Source: Humitalea sp050632385
GTDB taxonomy: Bacteria > Pseudomonadota > Alphaproteobacteria > Acetobacterales > Acetobacteraceae
Direction of reading: 5' to 3'
DNA: 64,000 nt
Assembly: GCF_050632385.1 (NCBI RefSeq)
Contig: NZ_CP192599.1
Span: 3,720,001-3,784,000 of the forward strand
Positions within the stretch are counted from its first letter, which is position 1. Each line of letters starts with the position of its first letter. The notes under the pieces were generated by a model. It was not told where the DNA came from. It saw only the letters and a program-made list of their open reading frames with translations, and made no database searches. The position numbers were made by a program, and so were the translations under genes. Shown here in pieces: positions 1 through 8,227 of this stretch.

Positions 1-279
1 CACGACGTCGCCGGGGCGCGCCTGGTCCAGCGCCTGGCGATGCAGGCTGGGGGCGCGCTTGGCCTCGACCTCGGTGCGGATGTCCTCGCGCACCGGGATG
101 GCGCGCACGGTATGTGCCAGCCCGACCATCTTGGGTGCGCCGACCGAAACGACGCCGTGCAGGAAACGCGACCGCAGGCCGCGCGCATAGAGCACCGCCG
201 AAAGGGTCGCGACCGGCACCGCCAGCAGGGCATCGCGCAGGGTGTCGTCCAGCGGCGTATCGGTCGCGGCAGCGGTCAT
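1..279 (-). CDS. RraA/HMG-aldolase-like family protein (3' part missing)
   Basis: The 93 visible residues from an ATG at 279 resemble the N-terminus of the RraA-like / 4-hydroxy-4-methyl-2-oxoglutarate aldolase family. They start with a helix containing TLSAVLYARG, then a stretch with PKMVGLAHTVRAIP and REDI, and end at a PGDVV segment where the window stops. Family members are soluble proteins that act as divalent-metal aldolases/decarboxylases on oxo-acids or, in the RraA branch, inhibit RNase E. The substrate-binding and metal residues lie in the missing part, so the activity cannot be decided. A GGGGAG-like ribosome site precedes the start. The gene is divergent from the VOC gene, with 65 bases between them. 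Confidence 0.75.
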   Translation of the reverse strand, partial: MTAAATDTPLDDTLRDALLAVPVATLSAVLYARGLRSRFLHGVVSVGAPKMVGLAHTVRAIPVREDIRTEVEAKRAPSLHRQALDQARPGDVV

Positions 280-344
280 CGGGGAGTCCTTGCGGGCGGC
301 CGCGGGATGCGGCACGCGGGTCGTCTCACCTCGGAGACTGCGCC

Positions 345-782
345 ATGGCCGAACCCGTCGCCAACCCACTGACGGCCAAAAAGCCGTTCATCGAACAGAA
401 CGTCGTCTGGATGTACACCGACGACATCGAACGCCACGCGGCCTTCTACCGCGATGTGCTGGACCTGCCGCAGGTGCTCGACCAGGGCGTGTGCCGGATT
501 TTCCAGGTTTCGCCGACCGGGTTCCTGGGGGTCTGCGACAAGGTCGGCCGGCCGCGCGGCACCAAGGGGATGATGTTCACCTTCCTCGTCGAGAACGTCG
601 AGGAAGCCTATGCCTGGATGCTCGCGCGCGGCGTGGCCTTCGACGGCCCGCCCGACATGCGCGGCGGCAAGAACGTCTATTCGGCCTTCTTCAAGGATCC
701 GGAGGGCTATTGGCTGGAAATCCAGGAATTCCGTGACCCGCGCTGGCCCTACCCGAATGGGCGTGGGCCGCGCGCGGGATAG
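345..782 (+). CDS. VOC (glyoxalase/bleomycin-resistance fold) family protein
   Basis: This is a 145-residue single-module VOC protein. It opens with a strand (NVVWMYTDDIERHAAFY) typical of the first beta-alpha-beta unit and ends with the usual FFKDPEGYWLEIQEF motif, whose Glu is a common metal ligand. VOC proteins are small cytosolic metalloenzymes (lyases, isomerases, extradiol dioxygenases) or binding proteins; the substrate cannot be told from sequence. The open frame extends further 5', but the ATG at 345 gives the normal family N-terminus. It is divergent from the RraA-like gene and convergent with the Bug receptor gene, and seems to be transcribed alone. Confidence 0.85.
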   Translation: MAEPVANPLTAKKPFIEQNVVWMYTDDIERHAAFYRDVLDLPQVLDQGVCRIFQVSPTGFLGVCDKVGRPRGTKGMMFTFLVENVEEAYAWMLARGVAFDGPPDMRGGKNVYSAFFKDPEGYWLEIQEFRDPRWPYPNGRGPRAG

Positions 783-830
783 GCGACATTCGGCAAACGG
801 CCGGTGCGCGGGTGCGCACCGGCGTGGCGG

Positions 831-1802
831 CTACTCCAACCTGATGCCGGCGGTGCGGATGATGGTGGAGAAGACCTCCCTCTGGTCGCGCAAATGCGCC
901 GCCATCGCCGCCGTGTCGCGGAACTCCGGTTCGATCCCCATGGCGACAAGCCGCTCCTGAGTCGTCGGGTTTGCCATGCCGCGCTTGATGGCATCCGACA
1001 GGCGATCGATGACCGGGCGCGGCGTCGCGCCGGGCGCCATGACGCCCAGCCAGGCGCTGGCGTTGAAGCCGGGGATGCCGGCGGCCTCGGCGATGGTCGG
1101 CACGCCGGGGGCCAGGACGGATGGCCGCGTCAGCGACATCCCGAACGTCCGCACAGCGCCCTGGCGCACCAGCGGCCCGGTCGCGGCGACCGTGTCGATC
1201 GCATAATCGACCTGCCCGCCCAGCACCGAGGTCAAGGCCGGCCCGCTGCCGGCGAAGGGCACGTGCACCGCCTCCACCCCCGCGCCGCGGTTGAAGTATT
1301 CGCTGATCAGATGCGCCGTCGCCCCGGTGCCGGAGGTGGCGAAGGTGTAGCGCCCCGGGGCCGCCTTCAGCGCCGCGATGAAGCTGGCCATGTCGGTCGC
1401 CGGGAAGCCCGGCCGGACCACCAGCAGATACGGCGACAGGCCGAGGATCGCGACCGACGTCAGGTCCTTTTCAGGGTCGAAGGGCACGCGCTGCAACAGC
1501 GGATTGATGGTGACCGGCCCGCTGCTGGCGGCCAGCAGGGTGTAGCCATCGGGGGTGGACTTGGCGGCCGCATCGGTGCCGATCATGCCGCCGGCGCCGG
1601 GGCGGTTTTCCGAGACGACGGGCTGGCCGAGCGCATCGGTGATCAATTGCCCGGCGACGCGCCCCATCAGGTCGGTCGCCTGGCCCGGGGGCCAGGGGAT
1701 GATCATGCGGATCGGGCGGTTCGGATACGGCGCGCCCTGGGCACGGGCATGAATGGCCGGAAGGGCCAGCGTGGTGGCAAGCAAAAGCGTTCTGCGACGC
1801 AT
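831..1802 (-). CDS. Bug/TctC-family periplasmic solute-binding receptor
   Basis: This 323-residue protein is a Bug-type receptor of the tripartite tricarboxylate transporter family. A signal peptide (MRRRTLLLA..., cleavage near HARAQG) is followed by the family N-terminal PNRPIRMIIPWPPG, the ENRPGAGG ligand loop and the usual C-terminal helices. Bug proteins bind small carboxylated or aromatic-acid ligands in the periplasm and pass them to TctAB or act as sensors. No TctA or TctB gene lies in the window, so this is an orphan receptor, one of four intact paralogs here. It may be co-transcribed with the upstream GST gene, 58 bases away. The ligand cannot be predicted. Confidence 0.93.
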   Translation of the reverse strand: MRRRTLLLATTLALPAIHARAQGAPYPNRPIRMIIPWPPGQATDLMGRVAGQLITDALGQPVVSENRPGAGGMIGTDAAAKSTPDGYTLLAASSGPVTINPLLQRVPFDPEKDLTSVAILGLSPYLLVVRPGFPATDMASFIAALKAAPGRYTFATSGTGATAHLISEYFNRGAGVEAVHVPFAGSGPALTSVLGGQVDYAIDTVAATGPLVRQGAVRTFGMSLTRPSVLAPGVPTIAEAAGIPGFNASAWLGVMAPGATPRPVIDRLSDAIKRGMANPTTQERLVAMGIEPEFRDTAAMAAHLRDQREVFSTIIRTAGIRLE

Positions 1803-1860
1803 TCGTTTTCTCCCTGATAGTGACCCAGCCGTAACCGATCCCGGGCGCGGTTGCGAGGCC

Positions 1861-2586
1861 CTATGGCGAGGCCATCACGACATCCCGCCCGATCGCATCC
1901 GCCTGCGCCTCCGCCCGCGCCCGCCAGGCCTGCATCAGCGGATGCGCCGCCATCTGCGCGATGAACGCCATGCTGTCGGGCGCGAGGTCCACGCCATAGG
2001 TGGTGTAGCGCGTGGTCATCGGGGCGTGCATCGCATCGACCGCGCAGAAATCCGCGCCGCAGAGCCAAGGCCCACCGAAACGCGCCAGGGCGTCGCGCCA
2101 GATCGCCTCGATACGATCGGTGCCCGCACGCACGCCGGGGCGGGCCATCAGCTTCACGTTGCTGGGCAACCCGTCCCTGACCGGCCAGCGCTTGATCAGG
2201 TTCATCGGCAACCCGTTGCGGACCTCGTCGAAATGGCTGTGCATCTCGGCCGCCATGCAGCGGGCGATGGCGCGGCGGGCGGGATCGGCCGGCCAGATCG
2301 CGCAGCCGGGGTTTCGCTCCCACAAGTATTCCGCGATCGCCAGGGTGTCCCACAGGCGCAGCCCGTCGATCTCCAGCACCGGCACGCGGCCGGAGGGAGA
2401 GACGGCGCGCAGTTTGGGCGGGCTGTCGGGGCGGGAGAGGAAGATGATGCGATCTTCCGGCGTGATGCCGCCCAATTGGCAGATCATCCAGCCCGGCACC
2501 GACCAGCCGGACGACCAGGCGGAGCCGAGGTGGAGCACAGGCGCGACCGAAGCCGGCGGCAGCGGATCCTGGAAGGCGTTGGTCAT
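1861..2586 (-). CDS. Glutathione S-transferase family protein
   Basis: The 241-residue product has a thioredoxin-like N-terminal domain of about 80 residues containing SGRVPVLEIDGLRLWDTLAI, where the cis-Pro VPV and the downstream D/T recognise glutathione. An all-helical C-terminal domain follows. It is a cytosolic enzyme for glutathione conjugation or reductive cleavage, often linked to aromatic catabolism. The frame is open upstream, but the ATG at 2586 follows a GGGGAGAGA ribosome site and gives the expected domain start. It lies directly upstream of an orphan Bug receptor on the same strand and next to a receptor relic. The exact GST class is not clear. Confidence 0.85.
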   Translation of the reverse strand: MTNAFQDPLPPASVAPVLHLGSAWSSGWSVPGWMICQLGGITPEDRIIFLSRPDSPPKLRAVSPSGRVPVLEIDGLRLWDTLAIAEYLWERNPGCAIWPADPARRAIARCMAAEMHSHFDEVRNGLPMNLIKRWPVRDGLPSNVKLMARPGVRAGTDRIEAIWRDALARFGGPWLCGADFCAVDAMHAPMTTRYTTYGVDLAPDSMAFIAQMAAHPLMQAWRARAEAQADAIGRDVVMASP

Positions 2587-2629
2587 CGATGTCTCTCCCC
2601 TCTCGATGGGGGCAGCCTCGCACGCCTGT

Positions 2630-2807
2630 CGAAGACTGCCAGGGCCTGGCCTCGACACGGCGGCACCCGCCCGATCCGGCGGGTGATCCCCTGGCCACCG
2701 CGAACATCGCCCGGATCCTCGGCGATGCGATGACGCCGCCGCTGGGGCAGCCGATCATGGAGCGGTTGTCGGCGGTGATCGAGGCCGCCGGGCCGACGGT
2801 GGGCTGA
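2630..2807 (+). pseudogene. Frameshifted remnant of a Bug/TctC receptor gene
   Basis: The gap between the GST gene and yraN holds receptor-like sequence split over two frames. In one frame (codons near 2665-2697) it reads TRPIRRVIPWPP, matching the conserved Bug N-terminus RPIRM(I/V)IPWPP. At about 2697 the match jumps to another frame, reading NIARILGDAMTPPLGQPI, the next stretch of Bug proteins. After QPI it continues with MERLSAVIEAAG, more like a Bug C-terminal helix, and stops at 2807. This suggests a frameshift plus a large internal deletion. The family match is seen directly; the deletion is inferred. There is no usable start codon and no product is expected. Confidence 0.6.
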
Positions 2808-2816
2808 CCCCCCGCC

Positions 2817-3197
2817 CTATTCCAGCCGGAACGCATCCACGACACGCCGCACCCGCCCCGCCACATCGACCAGCAGCACATCGAAGCGCACGCCCGCAGC
2901 GCCCTGCCCCGGGTTCTGCCCCAGCCACCATTCACCCGCCGCCAGCAACCGCGCCTGCTGGCGGGGAGCGAGGGAGAAGGCCGCCTCGGTCAGCGTCTTG
3001 CGCGCCTTCACCTCGCAGAAGGCCAGAAGCCCATCGCGGGCCGCCACCAGGTCGAGTTCTCCGGCGGGCGTGCGGCAGCGGCGGGCCAGCACGACAAAAC
3101 CATCGGCCACCAACGCCGCGGCGGCCCGATCCTCGGCAGCGCGTCCTCGTGCCTCGGCGGCGGCACGCACCGCGGGTGTCGCGGCCGGCGCGGTCAT
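2817..3197 (-). CDS. yraN: YraN family (UPF0102) endonuclease-like protein
   Basis: This 126-residue protein matches the YraN/UPF0102 family. It has an N-terminal helix (RAAAEARGRAAEDRAAAALV), then PAGELDLVAARDG and AFCEVKAR. The E-x-D...E-V-K pattern is that of the PD-(D/E)XK nuclease/Holliday-junction resolvase fold. It is probably a cytosolic DNA-processing protein; its physiological role is not settled even in well-studied bacteria. The start at 3197 was chosen over an ATG at 3227, which would overlap the divergent ggt start and adds nothing typical of the family. It is divergent from ggt with 28 bases between the starts. Confidence 0.88.
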   Translation of the reverse strand: MTAPAATPAVRAAAEARGRAAEDRAAAALVADGFVVLARRCRTPAGELDLVAARDGLLAFCEVKARKTLTEAAFSLAPRQQARLLAAGEWWLGQNPGQGAAGVRFDVLLVDVAGRVRRVVDAFRLE

Positions 3198-3225
3198 GCG
3201 AGGCTTTGGGTTGGAGGGTTCGATC

Positions 3226-4890
3226 ATGCGTCGCCTGTTCTGCCTGTTTCTGCTGCTGTCGTCGCCCGCCGTCGCCCAGCGCCACATGGTCGCCGCCGCC
3301 CATCCGCTGGCGGCCGCGGCCGGGCAGGACATGCTGCGCGCCGGCGGTAGTGCGATCGACGCCGCCGTCGCCATCCAGGCCGTGCTGTCCCTGGTCGAAC
3401 CCCAGTCCAGCGGCCTGGCCGGCGGCGCGCTGATCCTGCACTTCGACGCCCTTCGCCGCCACACCACGGCCTGGGACGGCCGCGAAGCCGCGCCCGCCGG
3501 GGCCATGCCAGACCTGTTCCTGCGACCCGATGGCACCCCGATGCCCTTCATCGACGCCGTCATGTCCGGCCGCAGCATCGGCGTGCCGGGCGCCATCGCG
3601 GCGTTGGAGGCGGTACACCGCCTTCATGGGCGCCTGCCCTGGGCCGCGCTTTTTGCCCCGGCGATCCGACTGTCGGAGGAGGGTTTCGCCATCTCTCCGC
3701 GTCTTGCCGCCGCCATCGCCACCGAGGCACCACGCCTGCGGCGGCACCCGGCAACAGCCGCGTATTTCCTGGCCGCCGATGGATCGCCGCTGCCCGCCGG
3801 CCACCTGCTGCAAAACCCCGAACACGCCGCCACCCTGCGCACCATCGCGACCCAGCGCGCGGCCGGGCTGCTGACCGGGCCGGTCGCGGCCGACATCGCC
3901 GCGACCGTGCAGGCCTGGGGGGAAGGTGGCACCATGACGGTCGAGGATCTGGCCGCCTACCGCCCGGTGCTGCGCGACCCGGTCTGCGGCCCCTACCGCG
4001 TCGTCGTGGTCTGCGGATTCCCGCCCCCCTCCTCGGGCGGGGTCGCGGTCGGGCAGATTCTGGGTGTGTTGGAACACGTCGACATGGGTTCGATGGACCC
4101 GGCCGGGGCAGAGGCCGCGCATGTGTTTGCGGAGGCCGCGCGCCTGGCTTTTGCCGATCGCGCGCAATACCTGGCCGATAGTGACTTCGTGCCCGTGCCG
4201 GTGCGGGGCCTGCTGGACCGCGGCTACCTCGGGCAACGCGCGCAGCGCCTGGATTTTTCCCGCGCCGACCCAACGCCCCGCGCGGGAAACCCCGACTGGC
4301 GCCGCGCCGCGCAGGCGCCGCAACCCGAGCAGATCGAATACGGCACCAGCCATATCTCCATCGTCGATGCCGCGGGCAATGCGATCGCCATGACCACCAC
4401 CATCGAGGGCGTCTTTGGCAGCTTCGCCATGGTGCGAGGCATGGTGCTGAACAACGAACTGACCGATTTCTCGATGTTGCCGCAGGTCGGGGGCCGTCCC
4501 GTCGCCAACCGGGTCGAGCCCGGCAAGCGCCCCCGGTCGTCGATGTCCCCGACCCTGGTCTTCGACCGCGACGGCCGGTTGCTGATGGTGGTGGGCTCCC
4601 CCGGCGGGGCGCGGATCATCACCTTCACCGCCCATGCGCTGGTCGGCATGATAGACTGGGGCATGACGCCACAGGCCGCCATCGACCAGCCCCGGATCGT
4701 GACGACAGGGGGCGCCGTGGAATTGGAGGCAGGGACCGCAGCCGCGGGGCTTGCTCCTGCGTTGGAGGCGCGCGGGCATACCGTCGCTGTCCGCGAGCTG
4801 ACATCTGGCCTGCACGCCATACGGGTCACCCCGACCAGCCTGGTCGGCGGTGCCGATCCGCGGCGCGAAGGCGTGGTGCTGGCCGACTGA
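3226..4890 (+). CDS. ggt: Gamma-glutamyltransferase
   Basis: The 554-residue preprotein is a periplasmic gamma-glutamyltranspeptidase that cleaves glutathione and other gamma-glutamyl compounds. A signal peptide occupies residues 1-17 (cut after AVA). The large subunit covers residues 18-373. The small subunit begins at the nucleophile Thr374 in the sequence EYGTSHISIVD, where autocatalytic cleavage is expected. Residues 457-461 form the GSPGG oxyanion motif, and NRVEPGKRPRSSMSPT is the conserved substrate loop. Length is slightly below the usual 570-580. A GGAGGG ribosome site precedes the ATG. creA follows after 22 bases and is probably in the same transcript. Confidence 0.95.
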   Translation: MRRLFCLFLLLSSPAVAQRHMVAAAHPLAAAAGQDMLRAGGSAIDAAVAIQAVLSLVEPQSSGLAGGALILHFDALRRHTTAWDGREAAPAGAMPDLFLRPDGTPMPFIDAVMSGRSIGVPGAIAALEAVHRLHGRLPWAALFAPAIRLSEEGFAISPRLAAAIATEAPRLRRHPATAAYFLAADGSPLPAGHLLQNPEHAATLRTIATQRAAGLLTGPVAADIAATVQAWGEGGTMTVEDLAAYRPVLRDPVCGPYRVVVVCGFPPPSSGGVAVGQILGVLEHVDMGSMDPAGAEAAHVFAEAARLAFADRAQYLADSDFVPVPVRGLLDRGYLGQRAQRLDFSRADPTPRAGNPDWRRAAQAPQPEQIEYGTSHISIVDAAGNAIAMTTTIEGVFGSFAMVRGMVLNNELTDFSMLPQVGGRPVANRVEPGKRPRSSMSPTLVFDRDGRLLMVVGSPGGARIITFTAHALVGMIDWGMTPQAAIDQPRIVTTGGAVELEAGTAAAGLAPALEARGHTVAVRELTSGLHAIRVTPTSLVGGADPRREGVVLAD

Positions 4891-4912
4891 CGGACACGAA
4901 CGGAGAACCATC

Positions 4913-5377
4913 ATGCACCGCTTGCTGCTTGCCATCTGCCTGCTGGCCCCGATCGCCGCCACGGCGCAGGAAACCCGGGAAATCGGAGCGGTCGCCACCG
5001 CCTGGACCAATCTTGGCCTGACCCGCAGCCATCGCGTGGTCGTGGAGCGTTTCGAGGATCCTGAGGTCGCGGGCGTGTCCTGCTACATCAGCCAGGCGCG
5101 CACCGGCGGCTTGTCGGGCATGGTCGGCCTAGCCGAGGACCCGGCCCGCTTCGCCCTGGTCTGCACCCCGACGGGTGAGGTGCGGGTCGCCGCCAGCGCC
5201 CGGCGCGGTGAACGCGGCGAACAGGTCTACGAGAGCAACACCAGCCTGTTCTTCAAGGAAACCCGCGTGCAGCGGTTTTTGGATGAGGAGCGGAAGGTCG
5301 TCGTCTACCTCGCCTGGAGCACGCGGATGGTGGATGGCAGTCCGTTCAACGCGGTGGCGGTGGTGCCGTATCGCTAG
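4913..5377 (+). CDS. creA: CreA family periplasmic protein
   Basis: This 154-residue protein matches CreA along its length. It has a short signal peptide (cut after ATAQ), then the motifs IGAVATAWTNLG, VVVERFEDPEVAGVSCYIS, ARTGGLSGMVGLAED, SLFFKETRVQRF and YLAWSTRMVDGSPFNAV. CreA (DUF-level family, no proven function) is a small exported protein conserved in proteobacteria. The ATG at 4913 follows a GGAGA site and makes the signal peptide complete. It sits 22 bases after ggt. Its TAG stop overlaps the stop of the convergent dppF-like gene in a shared CTAG. Confidence 0.92.
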   Translation: MHRLLLAICLLAPIAATAQETREIGAVATAWTNLGLTRSHRVVVERFEDPEVAGVSCYISQARTGGLSGMVGLAEDPARFALVCTPTGEVRVAASARRGERGEQVYESNTSLFFKETRVQRFLDEERKVVVYLAWSTRMVDGSPFNAVAVVPYR

Positions 5378-6363
5378 GCGGCCCGCCCCTCCTGCACCGC
5401 GTGGCAGGCGACCAGGGTTTCGTGCGCCAGGATCATCTCCGGCCGCTCCACCTTGCAGCGGTCATTGGCCAGGGGGCAGCGCGGGTGGAAAGCGCAGCCG
5501 GTCGGGGGGTTGATCGGGCTCGGCACCTCCCCCCCCACAGGGGTGCGGGGGCGGCCTGACATCGACAGGTCGGGCACCGCTTCCATCAGCGCCCGGGTGT
5601 AGGGGTGGCGCGGCGTGCGGAAGAGCGTTTCGGCCGGCGCGTTCTCGACCAAGCGGCCGAGATACATGACCCCGATCCGGTCGCTGACCTGGCGCACGAC
5701 CGCCAAGTTATGACTGATGAAGAGGTAGGTCAGGCCCAGCCGCTGCTGCAGTTCCTTCATCAGGTTCAGGATCTGCGCCTGCACCGAGACGTCGAGCGCC
5801 GAGGTCGGTTCGTCGCAGACCAGGAATTCCGGGGATGACGACAGCGCCCGCGCAATGCTGATGCGCTGACGCTGGCCGCCCGAAAACTCATGCGGGAACT
5901 TTTGGGCATCCAGCGGCGACAGGCCCACTTGGGTCAGAGCCGCGCCGACGCGATCCAGCGCATCCTGGCCACGGGCGATGCCGAAGGCGCGGACGGGTTC
6001 GGCCACGATGTCCCGCACCCGCCAGCGGGGATTCAGGCTGGCGTAAGGGTCCTGGAAGATCATCTGCATGCGGCGGCGCTGCGCCATATCGGCGCGGGCG
6101 GCGCCTAGTTCCATGCCATCGAACATCACCTCGCCGCCGGTCGTGCGATAGAGGCCGACCATCAGCCGCGCGACGGTGGATTTGCCGCAGCCGGATTCAC
6201 CGACGAGCGACAGCGTGGTGCCGCGCGGAATGTCGAAGGTCACGCCATCGACGGCGCGCAGCGAACGGCGGCCCTCACGCGCGATGAGGCGCTGCACGAT
6301 GGGGCGAGAGACATCGAAGTAGCGCGCGATGTCGCGCGCCTCGACAAAGGGGCGCTCAGACAT
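5374..6363 (-). CDS. dppF: Peptide ABC transporter ATP-binding protein (DppF/OppF type)
   Basis: This 329-residue ATPase is the second nucleotide-binding subunit of a Dpp/Opp importer. It has Walker A GESGCGKST, signature FSGGQRQRISIARAL, Walker B FLVCDEPTSALD, an H-loop at ISHNL and the C-terminal oligopeptide/dipeptide transporter domain with PINPPTGCAFHPRCP and further Cys residues, typical of the Fe-S binding tail. It powers periplasmic peptide or opine uptake. Its start overlaps the end of the dppD-like gene by 8 bases and closes a five-gene operon beginning with the binding protein at 10819. Confidence 0.95.
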   Translation of the reverse strand: MSERPFVEARDIARYFDVSRPIVQRLIAREGRRSLRAVDGVTFDIPRGTTLSLVGESGCGKSTVARLMVGLYRTTGGEVMFDGMELGAARADMAQRRRMQMIFQDPYASLNPRWRVRDIVAEPVRAFGIARGQDALDRVGAALTQVGLSPLDAQKFPHEFSGGQRQRISIARALSSSPEFLVCDEPTSALDVSVQAQILNLMKELQQRLGLTYLFISHNLAVVRQVSDRIGVMYLGRLVENAPAETLFRTPRHPYTRALMEAVPDLSMSGRPRTPVGGEVPSPINPPTGCAFHPRCPLANDRCKVERPEMILAHETLVACHAVQEGRAA

Positions 6364-7321
6364 TGTCGTACAGCCAGCAGGCGGCGCGGGTGGTGCCGGC
6401 GTCCATCAGGTCGGGCCGTTCAGCGCCGCAGCGGCTGAACACCTTTGGGCAGCGAGGACTATAGGCGCAGCCCGGCGGGATGGCGTTCAACCGCGGCATC
6501 GCGCCGTCGATCTGCGCCAGTCGTTCCACCCGGCGGTCGAGCGGCGGGATCGATCGCATCAGACCGGATGAATAGGGATGCCGGGCGTTGCCCACGACCT
6601 CCCGCACCGGGCCGATTTCGGCGATGCGCCCGGCATACATGACCGCGACCCTGTCGGCGGTTTCCGCGATCACGCCCATGTCGTGAGTGACCAGCATCAT
6701 CGCCGTGCCCTTGTCGCGCGCCAATGCCTTGAGCAGCGCGATGACCTGCGCCTGGATCGACACGTCCAGCGCTGTCGTCGGTTCATCCGCCACGATCAGC
6801 TTTGGTTCAGCGCAGAGCGCCAGCGCGATCACGACGCGTTGCCGCATGCCCCCGGAAAACTCATGCGGATAGGCGTCGATCCGCTGCGCGGCGGCGGGGA
6901 TGCCCACCTGTTCCAGCCAGCCGATGGCGCGCCGACGCGCCTCGTCCGGCCCGATCGGCAGATGCGTGGTCATGGTTTCGATCAACTGCCGCCCGACGGA
7001 ATACAGCGGGTTCAAGGTGGTCAGCGGGTCCTGGAAGATCGCGCCGATCTGGCGGCCGCGGATGCGGCGCATGTCGGCATAGGGCAGGTTGTCGATGCGG
7101 CGGCCATCCAGCAGGATTTCGCCACGGGCGATGCGGCCAGGGGGTTCCAGGAGCCCGATGATGGCCGCGCCGGTCATGGATTTTCCGGCACCGGATTCCC
7201 CGACGATGCCCAGGATTTCGCCGGGTTCGATCGCGAAGGACACATCATCCAGCGCGGTCAGGATGCCGCGCCGTGTCGGGAATTCCACGCGCAGGTTACG
7301 CACCTCAAGCAGTGCGGCCAT
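6356..7321 (-). CDS. dppD: Peptide ABC transporter ATP-binding protein (DppD/OppD type)
   Basis: This 321-residue ATPase pairs with the DppF-like subunit. Visible motifs are Walker A GESGAGKSM, the signature FSGGMRQRVVIALAL, Walker B LIVADEPTTALD, an H-loop in VTHDMGV and the C-terminal CAYSPRCP cysteine motif. The Walker A ends in K-S-M where K-S/T-S/T is usual; the lysine is intact. An open frame extends about 35 codons upstream, but the ATG at 7321, which overlaps the stop of the permease gene by one base, gives the standard MAALLEVRNL start. Translational coupling within the operon is likely. Confidence 0.95.
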   Translation of the reverse strand: MAALLEVRNLRVEFPTRRGILTALDDVSFAIEPGEILGIVGESGAGKSMTGAAIIGLLEPPGRIARGEILLDGRRIDNLPYADMRRIRGRQIGAIFQDPLTTLNPLYSVGRQLIETMTTHLPIGPDEARRRAIGWLEQVGIPAAAQRIDAYPHEFSGGMRQRVVIALALCAEPKLIVADEPTTALDVSIQAQVIALLKALARDKGTAMMLVTHDMGVIAETADRVAVMYAGRIAEIGPVREVVGNARHPYSSGLMRSIPPLDRRVERLAQIDGAMPRLNAIPPGCAYSPRCPKVFSRCGAERPDLMDAGTTRAACWLYDNV

Positions 7322-8226
7322 CAGCGCAGCCTCGGGTTCAGCGCATCGCGCAGCCAGTCGCCCAACAGGTTCACCGAGAGCACCAGCAGCACAAGCGCCA
7401 CGCCTGGGAAGATCGTGATCCACCATTCGCCGGAAAACAGGAAGTCATTGCCGATCCTGATAAGAGTGCCGAGCGAGGGCTGTGTGGGCGGCACGCCGAC
7501 GCCGAGGAAGGACAGCGTCGCCTCCGCCAGCACGGCAAAGCCCAGGTTCAAGGTCGCGATAACCAGCACCGGCCCCATCACATTCGGCAGCACGTGTGAA
7601 AACACGATCCTGGGTGCCGAGATGCCGATGATCCGCGCCGCCTGGACGTATTCCTTGTTGCGTTCGACCAAGGTCGATCCCCGCACGGTGCGGGCGAATT
7701 GCGGCCAGTTGCTGACGCCGATGGCGAAGATGACGACGTAGAGCGCGATCTGGTCATGCACCTCACGCGGCAAGGCCGCGCGCACGACGCCGTCGATCAG
7801 CAGGGCGACCAAGATCGAGGGGAAGGTCAGTTGGATATCGGCGATGCGCATCAGCACCGCGTCGGCCGTGCCGCCGGCGTAGCCCGCGGTCAGCCCGACC
7901 AGCACGCCGAGGCTGGTGGAAAAGATGACCGCGCAAACACCGACCAGCAGCGACACGCGGGCGCCATACATGATCGCCGACAGCAGGTCCCGCCCCTGGT
8001 CGTCGGTGCCGAGCGGGTACATGGCATCGCCTTCCGCATCCCAGGCCGGCGGCTTGAACGCGTCCATCAGGTTCAGGCTGGCCAGGTCGAAAGGGTTGTG
8101 CGGCGCGATGAGAGGCGCGAGCACCGCCCCCAGGATCAGCACCAGCGCCACGATCGCCGAGGCGATGGTCACGGGATTGCGAGTAAAGGACCACCAGAGG
8201 TCGCCATCGAAAAAATTCTTCAGCAT
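7321..8226 (-). CDS. dppC: Peptide ABC transporter permease (DppC/OppC type)
   Basis: The product (301 residues from the ATG at 8226) is an inner-membrane permease. A first membrane segment (ASAIVALVLILGAVLAPLIA) is followed by the OppC-type periplasmic stretch with HPLGTDDQGRD-like sequence (YPLGTDDQGRDLLS). Five further membrane helices follow, with the EAA-loop region near ARIIGISAPRIVFSHVLPN that contacts the ATPases. A TTG further upstream would overlap dppB by about 20 bases; the ATG, one base after the dppB stop and with a GGGGGT site, is preferred. Confidence 0.94.
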   Translation of the reverse strand: MLKNFFDGDLWWSFTRNPVTIASAIVALVLILGAVLAPLIAPHNPFDLASLNLMDAFKPPAWDAEGDAMYPLGTDDQGRDLLSAIMYGARVSLLVGVCAVIFSTSLGVLVGLTAGYAGGTADAVLMRIADIQLTFPSILVALLIDGVVRAALPREVHDQIALYVVIFAIGVSNWPQFARTVRGSTLVERNKEYVQAARIIGISAPRIVFSHVLPNVMGPVLVIATLNLGFAVLAEATLSFLGVGVPPTQPSLGTLIRIGNDFLFSGEWWITIFPGVALVLLVLSVNLLGDWLRDALNPRLR

Positions 8227-8227
8227 C

